From Niallia sp. Man26 (GTDB lineage Bacteria; Bacillota; Bacilli; Bacillales; Cytobacillaceae), in assembly GCF_022049065.2 (NCBI RefSeq), contig NZ_CP095743.1:2929001-2993000 (forward strand): 64,000 nt of DNA, given 5' to 3'. The translations under genes and the position numbers were made by a program. Positions 46,022 to 55,726 of this stretch are shown here, in pieces. The first letter of the stretch is position 1. Every line of letters starts with the position of its first letter. Below the pieces are notes generated by a model. The model was not told the origin of the DNA, did no database searches, and saw nothing but the letters and a program-made list of their open reading frames with translations.

Positions 46022-49000
46022 TTAATGTTGTTCCGTGTCATGAAGCTGCAAAAATTCCATTTCCGTAATGAGTACATCTCTTGGTTTTGTGCCTTTTGCC
46101 TCTGAAATATACCCGTGTTTCTCCATCATGTCAATAAGTCTTGCTGCACGATTATAGCCGATTTTAAAGTTTCTTTGCAGGCTTGAAGTTGAAGCACCGC
46201 CTTGCTCAATCACAAATTCGCATGCCTCATAAAACAGCTCATCTTCCTCTTCAGACATCTGGACTTTTTTAAGAAGCTCTTCTTGCTCAAACAAGTATTC
46301 CGGTTTTCTTTCTCTTCTAGCATGTGCAACAACCTGATCAATTTCCTCATCTGAAACAAATGTCCCTTGTAAGCGGACTGGCTTTGATGTCCCGTTTTCT
46401 AAGAAAAGCATATCCCCTTTACCGAGGAGCTTTTCTGCACCGCTTATATCAATGACTGTTCTTGAGTCGATTTGAGACGATACAGAGAATGCGATTCTTG
46501 TCGGTACATTTGCCTTAATCAGTCCTGTAATAACATCAACAGACGGCCTTTGTGTCGCGATTAACAAATGGATACCGCATGCTCTTGCTTTTTGGGCAAT
46601 CCTGCTGATGGCTTCCTCTACATCTGCAGGGGCCATCATCATTAAATCTGCAAGCTCATCAATAATGATAACAATGTACGGCAGCTTATCCGCATATTGT
46701 TTATGCTCCTCTGCAAGCTGGTTAAATTTAGTTATATCCCTTACACCTGCATGTGCAAGCAGCTCGTATCTCCGCTCCATCTCCTCAACGGCCCATTTTA
46801 AGGCAGCTGTTGCTGTTTTAACATCTGTTATAACAGGGCTTGCCAGATGAGGAATGTAATTATATGGAGCAAGCTCCACCATCTTAGGATCAATCAGCAA
46901 TAGTTTAAGCTCTTCTGGCTTCGCCTTATACAGCAGACTTACTAACATTGTGTTAATACAAACACTTTTACCAGAACCAGTTGCTCCTGCAATTAATCCA
47001 TGCGGCATTTTGCGCAAATCAGTAACAATCGGCTTACCTGAAATATCGAGACCTAACGCAACTGTCAGTGGAGACGCAGACTCTTTAAATTCATTGCTAT
47101 TAAGAATCTCACTTAACAATACAGGTCTGCTTGTCCGGTTTGGAACTTCAATCCCAATCGTATGCTTGCCAGGAATCGGCGCTTCAATTCGAATATCCTT
47201 TGCAGCAAGGCTGAGCTTTAAGTCATCTGAAAGATTGGTGATCTTGCTGACTTTCACACCAGGCTCTGGCTGTACCTCATATCTTGTAACAGACGGCCCT
47301 TGTGTGACATTAACAACTCTCGCATGAACATTAAAGTTCTTAAATGTATGATTCAAGAGCTCAGTCTGTTCTTCGATCCAGCCGTCATGCTCCACATCGA
47401 AAATCGGCGGGTTTAATAAATTCTCTTCAGGAAAGACATAGTACGGCAGCTCTTCCTGCACCGCAACAGACTCAAGTGAAGCTGCTGTTTCTTCTGTCAC
47501 AGGTTCTTCTTCCACATCGTTAACAGGCTCAGGCTGAGGCACTGGTTTGCTTATTGGCTGTTGTTTTCTTTTATTTTCAAGAGATTTCCGATCAGTATTT
47601 AGCATTAACACATTAAAAGGAAGAGCTTTTTTCTTGGCAGGCGGAGCTTGGTCAGCCTCGTTAGCCTGCTTATCTCCCACTTCCTGTTCCTGCTGTCCAT
47701 GTTTGGCTGTCTCTTGCTCACTTGAAGAGTTTTCATCTAACCCAACAGCTTCTGAATGATTAGAAGCCTTATTTTCAGCAGCATTTAGAACAACAGGTTC
47801 CACCTCTTCTGGAACGCTTGCCACTTTTTCCATTTCAAGTAATATTGTCTGCTCTGCTGGCTGAATTGCATTTTCCTCTCGCAATTGTTCGCTTACTGGG
47901 TTGGAAATACTCAGCTCTTCTGCCTCCATGACAGGTTCTTCGGCCCTTTCGGTAACTACTGCTTCTGCCTCCATTACTTCCTCTGCCTCTAGTGCAGACT
48001 GAACTTCCGACTCAATTGTGTACGGCTCCACCTGGACAACTGATTCTTTCGCCATTTTGACAACAGCGGCTTCTTCCTCTGGTGCAGTCTGAACTTCTGT
48101 CGCTACTGTATCCGACTCCTCTGCCTGCATGAATGGTTCTTCCACCATTTCGACAACTGCTGTTATTTCTGCTTCAACCACTTCTTCCTCTAGCGCAGAT
48201 TGGATTTCCGACTCAGCTGTGTACGGCTCTTCCGCCTGCATGACTGGTTTTTCCGCCATTTCGACAACTGCTGTTATTTCTGCTTCAACTTCATCTTCCT
48301 CTAGCGCAGATTGGATTTCCGACTCAGCTGTGTACGGCTCTTCCGCCTGCATGACTGGTTTTTCCGCCATTTCGACAACTGCTGTTATTTCTGCTTCAAC
48401 CACTTCTTCCTCTGGCACAGGCTGAACTTCTGTCTCAACTGCATACGGCTCCTCTGCCTGCATGACAGGGTCTTCTCCATTTTCAATAACTGCTGTTATT
48501 TCTGCTTCAATCACTTCTTCCTCTAGCACCTGCTGGATTCGAGCGTCTAAAGTATCCGGCGCTTCTACCTGAAGGTTTGTTTCCTCTATCAGCTCCACAA
48601 CGAAAGGCATTTCTGCTTCTGCCTCTATTGACTCCTGCATTGCTATGCTTACTTCCTGTTGTTCTTCATGAGGAATTGGTTGCTCCGCAAGCTCTAAGGT
48701 TGCAGCGGATTCGATTTGCTGTTTTTCTTCTGGGAGAAGTGCTGTCTCTGCAGCATATATTACTTCTTGTTCTTTTGCTTTGTTTCTTTCTGTTACTTCT
48801 GTAAGAAGATGTTCGGCTTTTTTCTCTATTGCTTCAGGGGTGAGTTCAGCTTTCGTTTCCTCACCACTGTTTGGGCGCACTAATGATTCTTTATCCAGCA
48901 ATGAGCTCTCGATTGGCTCTTCTTTCTGCTGTGCTCGTAAGGCTGCTTGTTCCGCCTCTTTTCTTCGCATAATAGATGTCAGAAAATCGCTGCTGTCCAT

Positions 49001-49720
49001 AACGGGACGGACCGATTTTGGTTCCATCTTTGGTTTAGCTTGAACTGCCGGCCGATTATATCCATAAATAGGAGACGGTATTTCTGTCGGTTTAAACGGC
49101 ATTTTTGACTGATAGCTCTTCGGACTGCTTTCTGGTATTTCCCGTGGCTTTGTTCTGTTATGTAAGGCATCGGAGCTTGGTTTTGTTTCAGCAGGCTCCT
49201 GCCTATTTGAAACAGCAGACTTCCTTCTGCCTTGTTGAAATTCAGATCTTTCCTTACCTGCTGAACCATACTGTCTTCTTTCTAGCGGGCGCTCTTGTTT
49301 GCCTGCATTGGCTGCCCCTTGCAGGGTTCTTTCACCTGGCTTCTCAAACCTGCCTGCAGTAAATGCATTTTCTTCGGGCGGTGTTTGCCTGCCTGTAAAA
49401 GCTGGTGTGCTTTGCTTTTCCTCTTCCGGCGGTGATTGCCTTTTAGCATAGGCTGAACCACTCTGCCTTCGTTCAGCTGCGTTCTCCTGTCTGGCTGGTC
49501 TGCCGGAAATGCCTATTTCATCATCTGATATAACAGGAAAACGAAACTTCCCCTTTGGATATTGATAAATAATCTTTGAATCTACTTCTTTTTTCCACTC
49601 ATTATTCCAATCGTTTTGTACATGCGGTGCTTCGCTTTTTTCTTCTGCAGCTTCAAATTGGTCCGTTTCTTCGTGGTCCTCTTTAATAAACTGCTTTATT
49701 ACTTTCTTGAACCAACTCAC
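46022..49720 (-). CDS. sftA: DNA translocase SftA, FtsK/SpoIIIE family
   Basis: SftA is the soluble FtsK-like motor that clears the dimer-resolution region of the chromosome from the closing septum. The 1232-aa product has no N-terminal membrane domain, a long Pro/Glu/Ala-rich linker (about 60-780), the FtsK alpha-beta motor (Walker A AGATGSGKSVCIN near 908-920, Walker B IIIDELADLMMM) and the gamma winged-helix DNA-reading domain at the end (about 1160-1225). It is roughly 280 aa longer than B. subtilis SftA (about 952), largely through a 37-residue tandem repeat near 395-600. GTG start at 49720 behind GAGTGAT. Confidence 0.94.
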   Translation of the reverse strand: MSWFKKVIKQFIKEDHEETDQFEAAEEKSEAPHVQNDWNNEWKKEVDSKIIYQYPKGKFRFPVISDDEIGISGRPARQENAAERRQSGSAYAKRQSPPEEEKQSTPAFTGRQTPPEENAFTAGRFEKPGERTLQGAANAGKQERPLERRQYGSAGKERSEFQQGRRKSAVSNRQEPAETKPSSDALHNRTKPREIPESSPKSYQSKMPFKPTEIPSPIYGYNRPAVQAKPKMEPKSVRPVMDSSDFLTSIMRRKEAEQAALRAQQKEEPIESSLLDKESLVRPNSGEETKAELTPEAIEKKAEHLLTEVTERNKAKEQEVIYAAETALLPEEKQQIESAATLELAEQPIPHEEQQEVSIAMQESIEAEAEMPFVVELIEETNLQVEAPDTLDARIQQVLEEEVIEAEITAVIENGEDPVMQAEEPYAVETEVQPVPEEEVVEAEITAVVEMAEKPVMQAEEPYTAESEIQSALEEDEVEAEITAVVEMAEKPVMQAEEPYTAESEIQSALEEEVVEAEITAVVEMVEEPFMQAEESDTVATEVQTAPEEEAAVVKMAKESVVQVEPYTIESEVQSALEAEEVMEAEAVVTERAEEPVMEAEELSISNPVSEQLREENAIQPAEQTILLEMEKVASVPEEVEPVVLNAAENKASNHSEAVGLDENSSSEQETAKHGQQEQEVGDKQANEADQAPPAKKKALPFNVLMLNTDRKSLENKRKQQPISKPVPQPEPVNDVEEEPVTEETAASLESVAVQEELPYYVFPEENLLNPPIFDVEHDGWIEEQTELLNHTFKNFNVHARVVNVTQGPSVTRYEVQPEPGVKVSKITNLSDDLKLSLAAKDIRIEAPIPGKHTIGIEVPNRTSRPVLLSEILNSNEFKESASPLTVALGLDISGKPIVTDLRKMPHGLIAGATGSGKSVCINTMLVSLLYKAKPEELKLLLIDPKMVELAPYNYIPHLASPVITDVKTATAALKWAVEEMERRYELLAHAGVRDITKFNQLAEEHKQYADKLPYIVIIIDELADLMMMAPADVEEAISRIAQKARACGIHLLIATQRPSVDVITGLIKANVPTRIAFSVSSQIDSRTVIDISGAEKLLGKGDMLFLENGTSKPVRLQGTFVSDEEIDQVVAHARRERKPEYLFEQEELLKKVQMSEEEDELFYEACEFVIEQGGASTSSLQRNFKIGYNRAARLIDMMEKHGYISEAKGTKPRDVLITEMEFLQLHDTEQH
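48030..48540 (-). repeat. 111-bp tandem repeat inside sftA
   Basis: A unit of 111 bp (37 codons) is repeated about four to five times: the marker CGACAACTGCTGTTATTTCT recurs at 48151, 48262 and 48373, and a variant copy at 48484. Units around 48187-48297 and 48298-48408 are nearly identical. The encoded unit is acidic, with the pattern EAEITAVVEMAEKPVMQAEEPYT marking each copy only in part. Frame is kept. Confidence 0.9.
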
Positions 49721-49884
49721 TGTAAATCACTCTTTCCATCTTTCTCTCTACTATTTTAACAGTTTATTAATAAAATCGAGATAAAAATCGCTATTATCCC
49801 TGCTTTTTCTATTATATTTTACAAAATTTTAATTGCAAGAAGGCAAAACATTTATTCGCATCTATTATTTACCAAATATCCTAT

Positions 49885-49949
49885 TGAAAAAAGGGCAGTT
49901 GCTTGTTAATAAGACCCTCTTAGTCTTAATCAACACGCACACTACCCTT
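49885..49949 (-). terminator. Long terminator after ytpQ
   Basis: AAGGGCAGT (49891-49899) pairs with ACTACCCTT (49941-49949, one G-T pair), and an inner imperfect stem (TGTTAATAAGAC with GTCTTAATCAACA) stacks inside. A T run follows on the minus strand. The 318-base gap between sftA and ytpQ holds nothing else recognisable. Confidence 0.75.
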
Positions 49950-50038
49950 ATTGTAGATAACGAATATTACATCCTGTTTTCATTCAGGCAATATTATTAA
50001 ATCAAATTGATTAAGTTTTGCATACAAAGCACTTAATA

Positions 50039-50845
50039 TTATTGCTCTTTTTTCTTATTTTTACCTAATATAAAAACAGGCTCAAGGCTGCCGTCTTCAT
50101 ACAAGAAGGACAACGCAGTGATTGGCACTCTGCCGCTGGCAAAGAAACTCATCGTCATCTGTGCCAAAATATCATAACCAGTCTCATTTTCAATATCCGC
50201 TATAATTAATACGTCTTGATGAGGTACTGCAACTGCCATCGTCCCCTTCACTGTCTCGCTCATTTCCTTCAGGAAAGAGTCATTAAGGATGCGGCTAGCA
50301 TCATATCCGTCATTTGTATTTAGGAAATAAAAAGTGTTGCCTGCTACAACATCTTTTTTAAGGGCCGTGCTTAAAGAGCGAGCATTAAACAAGGCTACTT
50401 CCTTAATTCTGCTATGTTTCCAGTTTTCCTTCGCCATGATTTTCTCATCAATGAGTCGATACGTATTTCCCATATCCAAGGCATAATATATTCTTGTTTC
50501 TGCTGTATGTTCATCTACTACAAAGGGTATTTCTTCATTCGTTTGAACTGGAAACGAAGTGGAACGAATAACAGGGTAAATATTTTTTTCTTTCCCCTCA
50601 AGTGTAGGGTCATCCACTAATGCTGTTAAACCATTTTCAATATAGTATACAACCTCGTCAACAGCCTTTTCCTTTTCCAGCTCCCATTTTGCAATAATTC
50701 CTGGCAGAGAAACGGTTACACCCTTTCCTGTATCCTTGCTTTCTATTCGAAGTTGATCCTTTTTAGAATCAAACGTAAATACTCTTCCTTCGGCTTTAAG
50801 CCTGTCCTGTAAGAGATTTTTCATTTTTTTGCTATCCATCTTCAT
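50039..50845 (-). CDS. ytpQ: DUF1444 protein YtpQ
   Basis: The 268-aa cytoplasmic protein is a full-length member of the YtpQ/DUF1444 family. It has a basic N-terminus, a central segment with [20 protein letters not shown] (about 67-86) and a C-terminal alpha/beta part. Function is unknown. ATG at 50845; the ribosome binding site AAAGGGGG is 12-13 bases upstream, a longer gap than usual. Followed by a large terminator. Its place next to ytpP is conserved in Bacillus. Confidence 0.88.
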   Translation of the reverse strand: MKMDSKKMKNLLQDRLKAEGRVFTFDSKKDQLRIESKDTGKGVTVSLPGIIAKWELEKEKAVDEVVYYIENGLTALVDDPTLEGKEKNIYPVIRSTSFPVQTNEEIPFVVDEHTAETRIYYALDMGNTYRLIDEKIMAKENWKHSRIKEVALFNARSLSTALKKDVVAGNTFYFLNTNDGYDASRILNDSFLKEMSETVKGTMAVAVPHQDVLIIADIENETGYDILAQMTMSFFASGRVPITALSFLYEDGSLEPVFILGKNKKKEQ

Positions 50846-50948
50846 TAATGCTTTTTCCCCCTTTAAGAGTGGGTAATGATCTATGCTGTTCCTATTATAA
50901 TAGCAGTTGACCGTCTTTTCAAAGAATGTAGAATTTTGTTGTGCAGAA

Positions 50949-50985
50949 AAAAACAGCGTTTTTACAGAGACACGCTGTTTTTCAT
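50949..50985 (-). terminator. Terminator after ytpP
   Basis: AAAAACAGCGT (50949-50959) pairs with ACGCTGTTTTT (50972-50982); T run on the minus strand. Confidence 0.85.
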
Positions 50986-51000
50986 TTTTCTCTTATATGA

Positions 51001-51315
51001 TTATAACGACTCAATAAACTGCTCAATTTCCTCTTGCGTTTTACGATCTTTGCTGACAAAACGGCCTAGCTCTTTCCCGTTTTCAAATGCGATAAAGCTT
51101 GGAATTCCAAATACATCTAACTCAATGCAAGTATCGATGAACTTATCGCGGTCAATGTGAATAAATGTATACTCACTGTATTTTTGCTCTACTTCTGGCA
51201 TGAATGGTTCAATGAAGCGACAGTCTCCGCACCAGTTAGCAGAAAATAGGAAAACATGTTTATTACTGCTGTTTTTCAACTCATTAAATTCTTCTTGTGA
51301 CTGTAGATCTCTCAT
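51001..51315 (-). CDS. ytpP: Thioredoxin-like protein YtpP
   Basis: The 104-aa product is a single thioredoxin fold with the active-site motif NWCGDC (Cys29, Cys32) and cis-proline GIPS near 70-73. The CGDC motif differs from the CGPC of TrxA, so it probably has a different redox potential and a specific partner. ATG at 51315 follows GGGGGATTA. Own terminator, so probably monocistronic or the end of a short transcript from the DUF84 gene. Confidence 0.9.
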   Translation of the reverse strand: MRDLQSQEEFNELKNSSNKHVFLFSANWCGDCRFIEPFMPEVEQKYSEYTFIHIDRDKFIDTCIELDVFGIPSFIAFENGKELGRFVSKDRKTQEEIEQFIESL

Positions 51316-51400
51316 CGTCTTAATCCCCCTGATTAAAGCTTTTTATTAATTGATACTAACAAAATCTCTGCTGTTTCACTACTATTATGCTTACTCTTTA

Positions 51401-51928
51401 TTATGAACGTGACTTAGCATCATATTCGTATTGTCCAACCAATGATTCGATAACATGTGCAAACATTTTTTGTCTCGTAATTCTGCCGTTCGTAAATACG
51501 CCAATAGCACCTTCATGATGACGGACATTCTTTTTGTTTGCATAACGATCCATTACAGGACCAAGCTCTTCCCCTTCCAACAGAGCATCTGCCACTTCCG
51601 TGGGCAAAGGAATGCTCGCACCTCCGCCAATATAGGTTCTGCCGTCGCGAAGTACAAGGGCTCCCCAGTTGCAGACGAACAGGCCGTGTTCAGTTTGCTT
51701 TACACCGCCTTCAAGACCAATGCCAATGTCGCCTTTTCCAGCAGCTAAAGCATTTTTTGCACGATTAATTGCCCCAGTCATTGTTTCTTCATCAGAGAAT
51801 GGCTGGGCACTTACCTCTGAAGAGACATCTATTTCTATGAACTCTACGTCTGTCATTGTGCTGAATCCTTCTTTAACAGCACTTGTTTTTGCTGGGTTTC
51901 TTGTTCCGATGCAAACAATCATTTCCAT
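51401..51928 (-). CDS. DUF84 family NTPase (inosine/xanthosine triphosphatase-like)
   Basis: The product (about 176 aa) is similar to E. coli YjjX, which hydrolyses ITP and XTP to keep deaminated purines out of nucleic acids. Family signs are CIGTRNPAKTSAVKEGF at the start, DIGIGLEGGV near residue 77-86, and GGGASIPLP. The Bacillus proteins are annotated DUF84 and the activity is inferred. Start at ATG 51928 or 51922, both after GAGAGGCGG; upstream codons to 51958 overlap a terminator. In B. subtilis ytoQ occupies this slot. Confidence 0.82.
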   Translation of the reverse strand: MEMIVCIGTRNPAKTSAVKEGFSTMTDVEFIEIDVSSEVSAQPFSDEETMTGAINRAKNALAAGKGDIGIGLEGGVKQTEHGLFVCNWGALVLRDGRTYIGGGASIPLPTEVADALLEGEELGPVMDRYANKKNVRHHEGAIGVFTNGRITRQKMFAHVIESLVGQYEYDAKSRS

Positions 51929-51960
51929 CCGCCTCTCTTTAAAAACCTTTTTCTTCATGG

Positions 51961-51990
51961 AAAAAGAGACAGTCTAATTGTCTGCCTCTT
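51961..51990 (-). terminator. Terminator after ytoP
   Basis: AAGAGACAGTC pairs with GTCTGCCTCTT with two mismatches; T run on the minus strand. It sits in the leader of the DUF84 gene. Confidence 0.6.
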
Positions 51991-52000
51991 GTTACTCTCC

Positions 52001-53074
52001 TCATACATTTGCTTTAATTGAATCCACCATTGCTTTATCTGTCGCTTTTACAAGCTTCACAACCAGTTCCTTTGCAGCTGCATAGTCATCAATATGAATG
52101 ATGGATGCACTTGTATGGATATATCGTGAGCAGATGCCGATTACAGCACTAGGCACTCCATCATTTGCTGTATGCACTCTTCCTGCATCTGTACCGCCAG
52201 GGGAGATGAAGTATTGATACGCAATATTATTGCTTTCAGCTGTATCGAGGATAAATTCTCTCATGCCTCTATGCGTTACCATTGTCCGATCGTAGATGCG
52301 AAGCAAAGCACCTTTACCTAATTGGCCAAACTGGTTTTTATCACCAGAAGTATCATTTGCAGGACTCGCGTCTAATGCATAAAAAATATCTGGCTGAATC
52401 ATATTGGCAGCTGTTTGCGCGCCGCGCAAGCCAACCTCTTCTTGAACAGTTGCACCAGAATACAAAGTATTTGGCAGCACTTCTCCTTGCAGCTCCTTCA
52501 GCAGCTCAATTGCAAGACCGCAGCCATAGCGGTTATCCCAAGCCTTGGCCATAATTTTCTTTTTATTAGCCATTGGAGTAAAAGGACAAATTGGAACAAT
52601 AGGCTGCCCTGGCTTGATGCCGATTGAAACAGCATCTGCTTTGTCGTCAGCACCGATATCAATAAGCATGTTTTTAATATCCATCGGTTTATTACGCTGT
52701 GCGTCATCAAGTAAATGTGGAGGAATTGAAGCTATTACACCGATAACTGGACCGTTGTCTGTCATTACCTGAACTCTCTGGGCAAGCAAGACTTGGCTCC
52801 ACCAACCTCCCAGCGGCTGAAAACGCAGCATTCCGTTTTCTGTGATAGAAGTAACCATAAAGCCAACTTCATCCATATGTCCTGCAACCATTACTTTAGG
52901 ACCATCAGTACTTCCTTTTTTCACACCAAAAATGCTGCCAAGATTGTCTTGAATGATTTCATCGCTGTAAAGGGCAAGCTCCTTACGCATAAAATCACGT
53001 ACTTCATGCTCATTTCCTGCAACACCGCGTAGCTCAGTCAGTGTACGGAATAATTCCAATGTTTGCTCATTCAT
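52001..53074 (-). CDS. ytoP: M42 family metallopeptidase YtoP
   Basis: The 357-aa product is a dinuclear-zinc M42 glutamyl/deblocking aminopeptidase that trims peptides in the cytoplasm. Metal ligands and catalytic residues are visible: [10 protein letters not shown] (about 63-72), [10 protein letters not shown] (about 176-185), [10 protein letters not shown] (about 211-220), ALDASP (about 233-238) and the C-terminal [11 protein letters not shown] (about 319-329). ATG at 53074 follows AGAGGAGC. Tail-to-head with the DUF84 gene (72 bases). Confidence 0.93.
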   Translation of the reverse strand: MNEQTLELFRTLTELRGVAGNEHEVRDFMRKELALYSDEIIQDNLGSIFGVKKGSTDGPKVMVAGHMDEVGFMVTSITENGMLRFQPLGGWWSQVLLAQRVQVMTDNGPVIGVIASIPPHLLDDAQRNKPMDIKNMLIDIGADDKADAVSIGIKPGQPIVPICPFTPMANKKKIMAKAWDNRYGCGLAIELLKELQGEVLPNTLYSGATVQEEVGLRGAQTAANMIQPDIFYALDASPANDTSGDKNQFGQLGKGALLRIYDRTMVTHRGMREFILDTAESNNIAYQYFISPGGTDAGRVHTANDGVPSAVIGICSRYIHTSASIIHIDDYAAAKELVVKLVKATDKAMVDSIKANV

Positions 53075-53277
53075 CGTATTGCTCCTCTTTTTTTAAAAAT
53101 TATGTATATATTTATTTTATCGAAATATTAATTTCCTTGCCACCATTAAACATATTGCTCGCTAAATAGATTATTATTAATATAACCAAAATAGGTTTAT
53201 TACTGGTTTTTTTGGTTTTATTTCACTTATCTCTAATATTTTGGCTATAATAAGAACGAAAGAAAGGAGCTAAAATC

Positions 53278-53589
53278 ATGAACTGGAAAACGATAGTTGC
53301 AGGAGCAGCTGTAGGATTTGCAGCAAGCTATGCAGTAAAGGAAGCTGTTTCCAGAAATTATTCCCTGTCAAGTGACCGCGTTCTAAAAATAGTTAAGGCT
53401 GTTTTTAAAGAGCAAGGACCTATTACAGGCAGCTGGATCAACATGCAAAAAGAACCCTATGAAACAGCCGGTACAACACAGCTCATTTATCGCGGTGGAA
53501 TCACGAGAGATAATGATGGCAAAAATGAGTCTTTCGAATTTCTAGCAGACAGCAAAACAGGAAATTTGCTTGATATATATGAGCTTTAA
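53278..53589 (+). CDS. ytzB: YtzB, PepSY-like small protein
   Basis: The 103-aa product has an N-terminal hydrophobic, Ala/Gly-rich segment (TIVAGAAVGFAASYAV, about 5-20), probably a membrane anchor or uncleaved signal, then a PepSY-like alpha/beta region ending FLADSKTGNLLDIYEL. PepSY domains are often linked to peptidase inhibition, and it sits next to the peptidase ytoP (divergent); any link is inference. ATG follows AAAGGAGC. A TATAAT at 53246-53251 is the likely -10 of its promoter. Confidence 0.82.
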   Translation: MNWKTIVAGAAVGFAASYAVKEAVSRNYSLSSDRVLKIVKAVFKEQGPITGSWINMQKEPYETAGTTQLIYRGGITRDNDGKNESFEFLADSKTGNLLDIYEL

Positions 53590-53597
53590 AGATACAT

Positions 53598-53630
53598 AAG
53601 TCCATTGCGATACTTGCAATGGACATTTTT
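53598..53630. terminator. Bidirectional terminator, ytzB / ytnP
   Basis: GTCCATTGC (53600-53608) pairs with GCAATGGAC (53616-53624), with ATTTTT on the plus strand. It lies between convergent genes. Confidence 0.8.
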
Positions 53631-53631
53631 A

Positions 53632-54468
53632 CTAATCCCGCTTTATTGCTTCTGTTATTTCTCCTGCTTCATTCCATTTAACACTTCGGTATAATGCATC
53701 ATGATAAAATGTAAACCAGGCATTTTTGTCTGCTCCCCATTTAAACCATTTTTGTTTTTCTGATATGGATGTCATCGGGTAATCATCATATGCTGTCACC
53801 CACAGAACATTTTGATGTGCATGTGTTGGCAATAAATCTGCCATATGGATGGCTGTCTCGCCTCCGTCTTCGATAAGAAGAATAGAATGACCATCACTAT
53901 GGCCTCCCGTATGAATAAGCTTTAACGGACCCATGCTCCATTCTGTTTCAAAGGTTTTGACTTGTGCTTCAATCGGCTGCCAATTTTGTTCCCAATATGT
54001 ATTTCTAGAGCGGATATTCGGGTTTTTCATTTCCTGCCACTCCGTTTCTGAAGTAATGATTTCTGCATTCGGAAAAATAGACACCAATTTGTCATTTTCT
54101 AACTTAGATAGTCCGCAAGCATGATCAAAATGCATATGTGTCATCAGCACATAATCAATTTCTGTTGGAGAAACCCCTAGTGCTTGTAAATCTCTTTCAA
54201 GAAAAGATTCTTCATCAACACCATAATTGCGCATTTGCTTTTTCGTAAGCTTCCCATTTCCAATTCCTGCATCAATCAGTATTCGTTTTCCATCCCACTC
54301 AAGAAACATCGGGTCTGAAGGAAGTGTTACTTGATTTACCTCATTGCACTCATACTTTTTGGACCATAATGGCTTTGGTACAACACCAAAAATAGCACCA
54401 CCATCCATTTTTGTAACACCACCATTTAGCCATGTCACCGTAATTTCACCAATCTTTAAACTGTTCAT
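53632..54468 (-). CDS. ytnP: Quorum-quenching lactonase YtnP, metallo-beta-lactamase fold
   Basis: The 278-aa product has the zinc-binding motif [10 protein letters not shown] (His111, His113, Asp115, His116), the second His in TGGHSDGHS near 195-203, and a bridging Asp in HMADLLPTH. In B. subtilis YtnP degrades a Streptomyces signal and acyl-homoserine lactones. ATG at 54468 behind GGAGGC. Single gene. The substrate in this organism is inferred from the homologue. Confidence 0.9.
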   Translation of the reverse strand: MNSLKIGEITVTWLNGGVTKMDGGAIFGVVPKPLWSKKYECNEVNQVTLPSDPMFLEWDGKRILIDAGIGNGKLTKKQMRNYGVDEESFLERDLQALGVSPTEIDYVLMTHMHFDHACGLSKLENDKLVSIFPNAEIITSETEWQEMKNPNIRSRNTYWEQNWQPIEAQVKTFETEWSMGPLKLIHTGGHSDGHSILLIEDGGETAIHMADLLPTHAHQNVLWVTAYDDYPMTSISEKQKWFKWGADKNAWFTFYHDALYRSVKWNEAGEITEAIKRD

Positions 54469-54527
54469 TCAAGCTAGCCTCCTAATCATTATTCTTACCA
54501 AAATTATAGTTGATTTTTCTTTAGACA

Positions 54528-54563
54528 ACAAAAAAAGAGACTAGCTTTAGCATTAGTCTCTTT
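54528..54563 (-). terminator. Terminator after trmB
   Basis: AAAGAGACTA (54534-54543) pairs with TAGTCTCTTT (54554-54563); T run on the minus strand. Confidence 0.85.
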
Positions 54564-54569
54564 GTCTTA

Positions 54570-55208
54570 TCATCTGAATTGGGTTTCACTGCGGTAAATT
54601 CTGCTGCCACGCTCAGAGAATTTCTCTTCATATTCAGTCATTATATTACCTTCATAATCGCTGTTATGAAGATCAAGGCTGACATACTTCAGCAGCATGC
54701 CATACTCAGAGAAGCTGCGAAGAGAATATTCAAATAACCCTTGGTTATCTGTCTTAAAGTGAATTTCACCGTTCGGGATAAGGACTTCCTCATATGACTT
54801 TAGGAAATTCTTATAAGTTAGCCTTCTCTTCTCATGTCTAGTTTTTGGCCATGGATCAGAGAAATTCAAATAAACGCGCTCTACTTCCCCTTTAAGGAAA
54901 TAGTCAGTCAGCTTAGATGCATCGAGATTCATCAGCTTTAGATTCGGAATTTCCGCCTCAATCACTCTGTCTAAAGCGGAAACGATGACACTTTCTTGCA
55001 GTTCAATCCCGATATAGTTAATATCTGGATTAGCTTTTGCCATCTCTGTAATAAATCTGCCTTTTCCTGTACCTACCTCTATATGAATGGGTCCTTTAAC
55101 GCTGAAAGCTTGATCCCATTTTCCTTTCCATTCCTCCGGATGCTGCACTGCATATTGGGGATATGCCAGCAGCTTGTCCTTTGCCCACGGTTTATGTCTT
55201 AATCGCAT
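54570..55208 (-). CDS. trmB: tRNA (guanine-N7-)-methyltransferase
   Basis: It makes m7G46 in the variable loop of tRNA with SAM. The 212-aa product has the SAM loop [10 protein letters not shown] (43-52), the catalytic-region [16 protein letters not shown] (about 115-130) and [11 protein letters not shown] (about 153-163), all typical of bacterial TrmB. ATG at 55208 follows AGAAGGAG. Own terminator. Confidence 0.96.
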   Translation of the reverse strand: MRLRHKPWAKDKLLAYPQYAVQHPEEWKGKWDQAFSVKGPIHIEVGTGKGRFITEMAKANPDINYIGIELQESVIVSALDRVIEAEIPNLKLMNLDASKLTDYFLKGEVERVYLNFSDPWPKTRHEKRRLTYKNFLKSYEEVLIPNGEIHFKTDNQGLFEYSLRSFSEYGMLLKYVSLDLHNSDYEGNIMTEYEEKFSERGSRIYRSETQFR

Positions 55209-55354
55209 TGTGACACTCCTTCTTTACGTATATATCCATCAACAAACAATACCATTCTTGCGGCTATCATGCAATACTCTTTTCTTTTCCATAACACGCT
55301 ACAATTATGTCAAAAAATACAGGGTAATTTTACAAATGCAAATATCGTATAAAG

Positions 55355-55390
55355 AAAAAAAAGAATTCACAACCTATTAGTGAATTCCTT
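55355..55390 (-). terminator. Minus-strand terminator between trmB and ytzH
   Basis: GAATTCAC (55363-55370) pairs with GTGAATTC (55380-55387), followed on the minus strand by a run of eight Ts. The nearest minus-strand gene feeding it is ytmP, on the far side of ytzH. Confidence 0.75.
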
Positions 55391-55444
55391 TACTGGTATT
55401 TGACCATTTTTTATAAAAGAGACCTGAAGAAAGGGTGCAACTAG

Positions 55445-55726
55445 ATGCCAATTACACATGAACATCAATTAGGTATACTAAAGGATATTTTAAACAACCA
55501 TCAAGAGGACTGCTGTGGTTCTGTTTCTGAATGTGAACAACTTGAACGTCTTGTTACTTCCTTAAAGGTCAATGGCAATATCGACCAAAACATTCTTCCG
55601 ATTTTAGAAGAAATAAGCCAGTACAGCCAAAGAGGAATTCAGGCAAACAATTTAAACAATCATATCCAATCCTCTCAAGAGCAGCTGTCCCAATGGGTCG
55701 ATGGAATAAATGACTTTTCAGGCTAA
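55445..55726 (+). CDS. ytzH: YtzH-like protein
   Basis: The 93-aa product is polar and helical and matches the YtzH family in length and in the pattern of the first half (HQLGILKDIL, then DCCGSVSECEQLERL with three Cys near residues 23-30). Function is unknown. ATG at 55445 follows AAAGGGTG. Its 3' end overlaps the 3' end of ytmP on the other strand by 9 bases, and no terminator lies between them. Confidence 0.8.
   Translation: MPITHEHQLGILKDILNNHQEDCCGSVSECEQLERLVTSLKVNGNIDQNILPILEEISQYSQRGIQANNLNNHIQSSQEQLSQWVDGINDFSG

Noticed and set aside
48129..48526. Plus-strand Ser/Thr-rich and Phe/Leu-rich frames opposite the sftA repeats
   Set aside because: They are shadows of the repetitive sftA coding strand and have no starts with ribosome binding sites.
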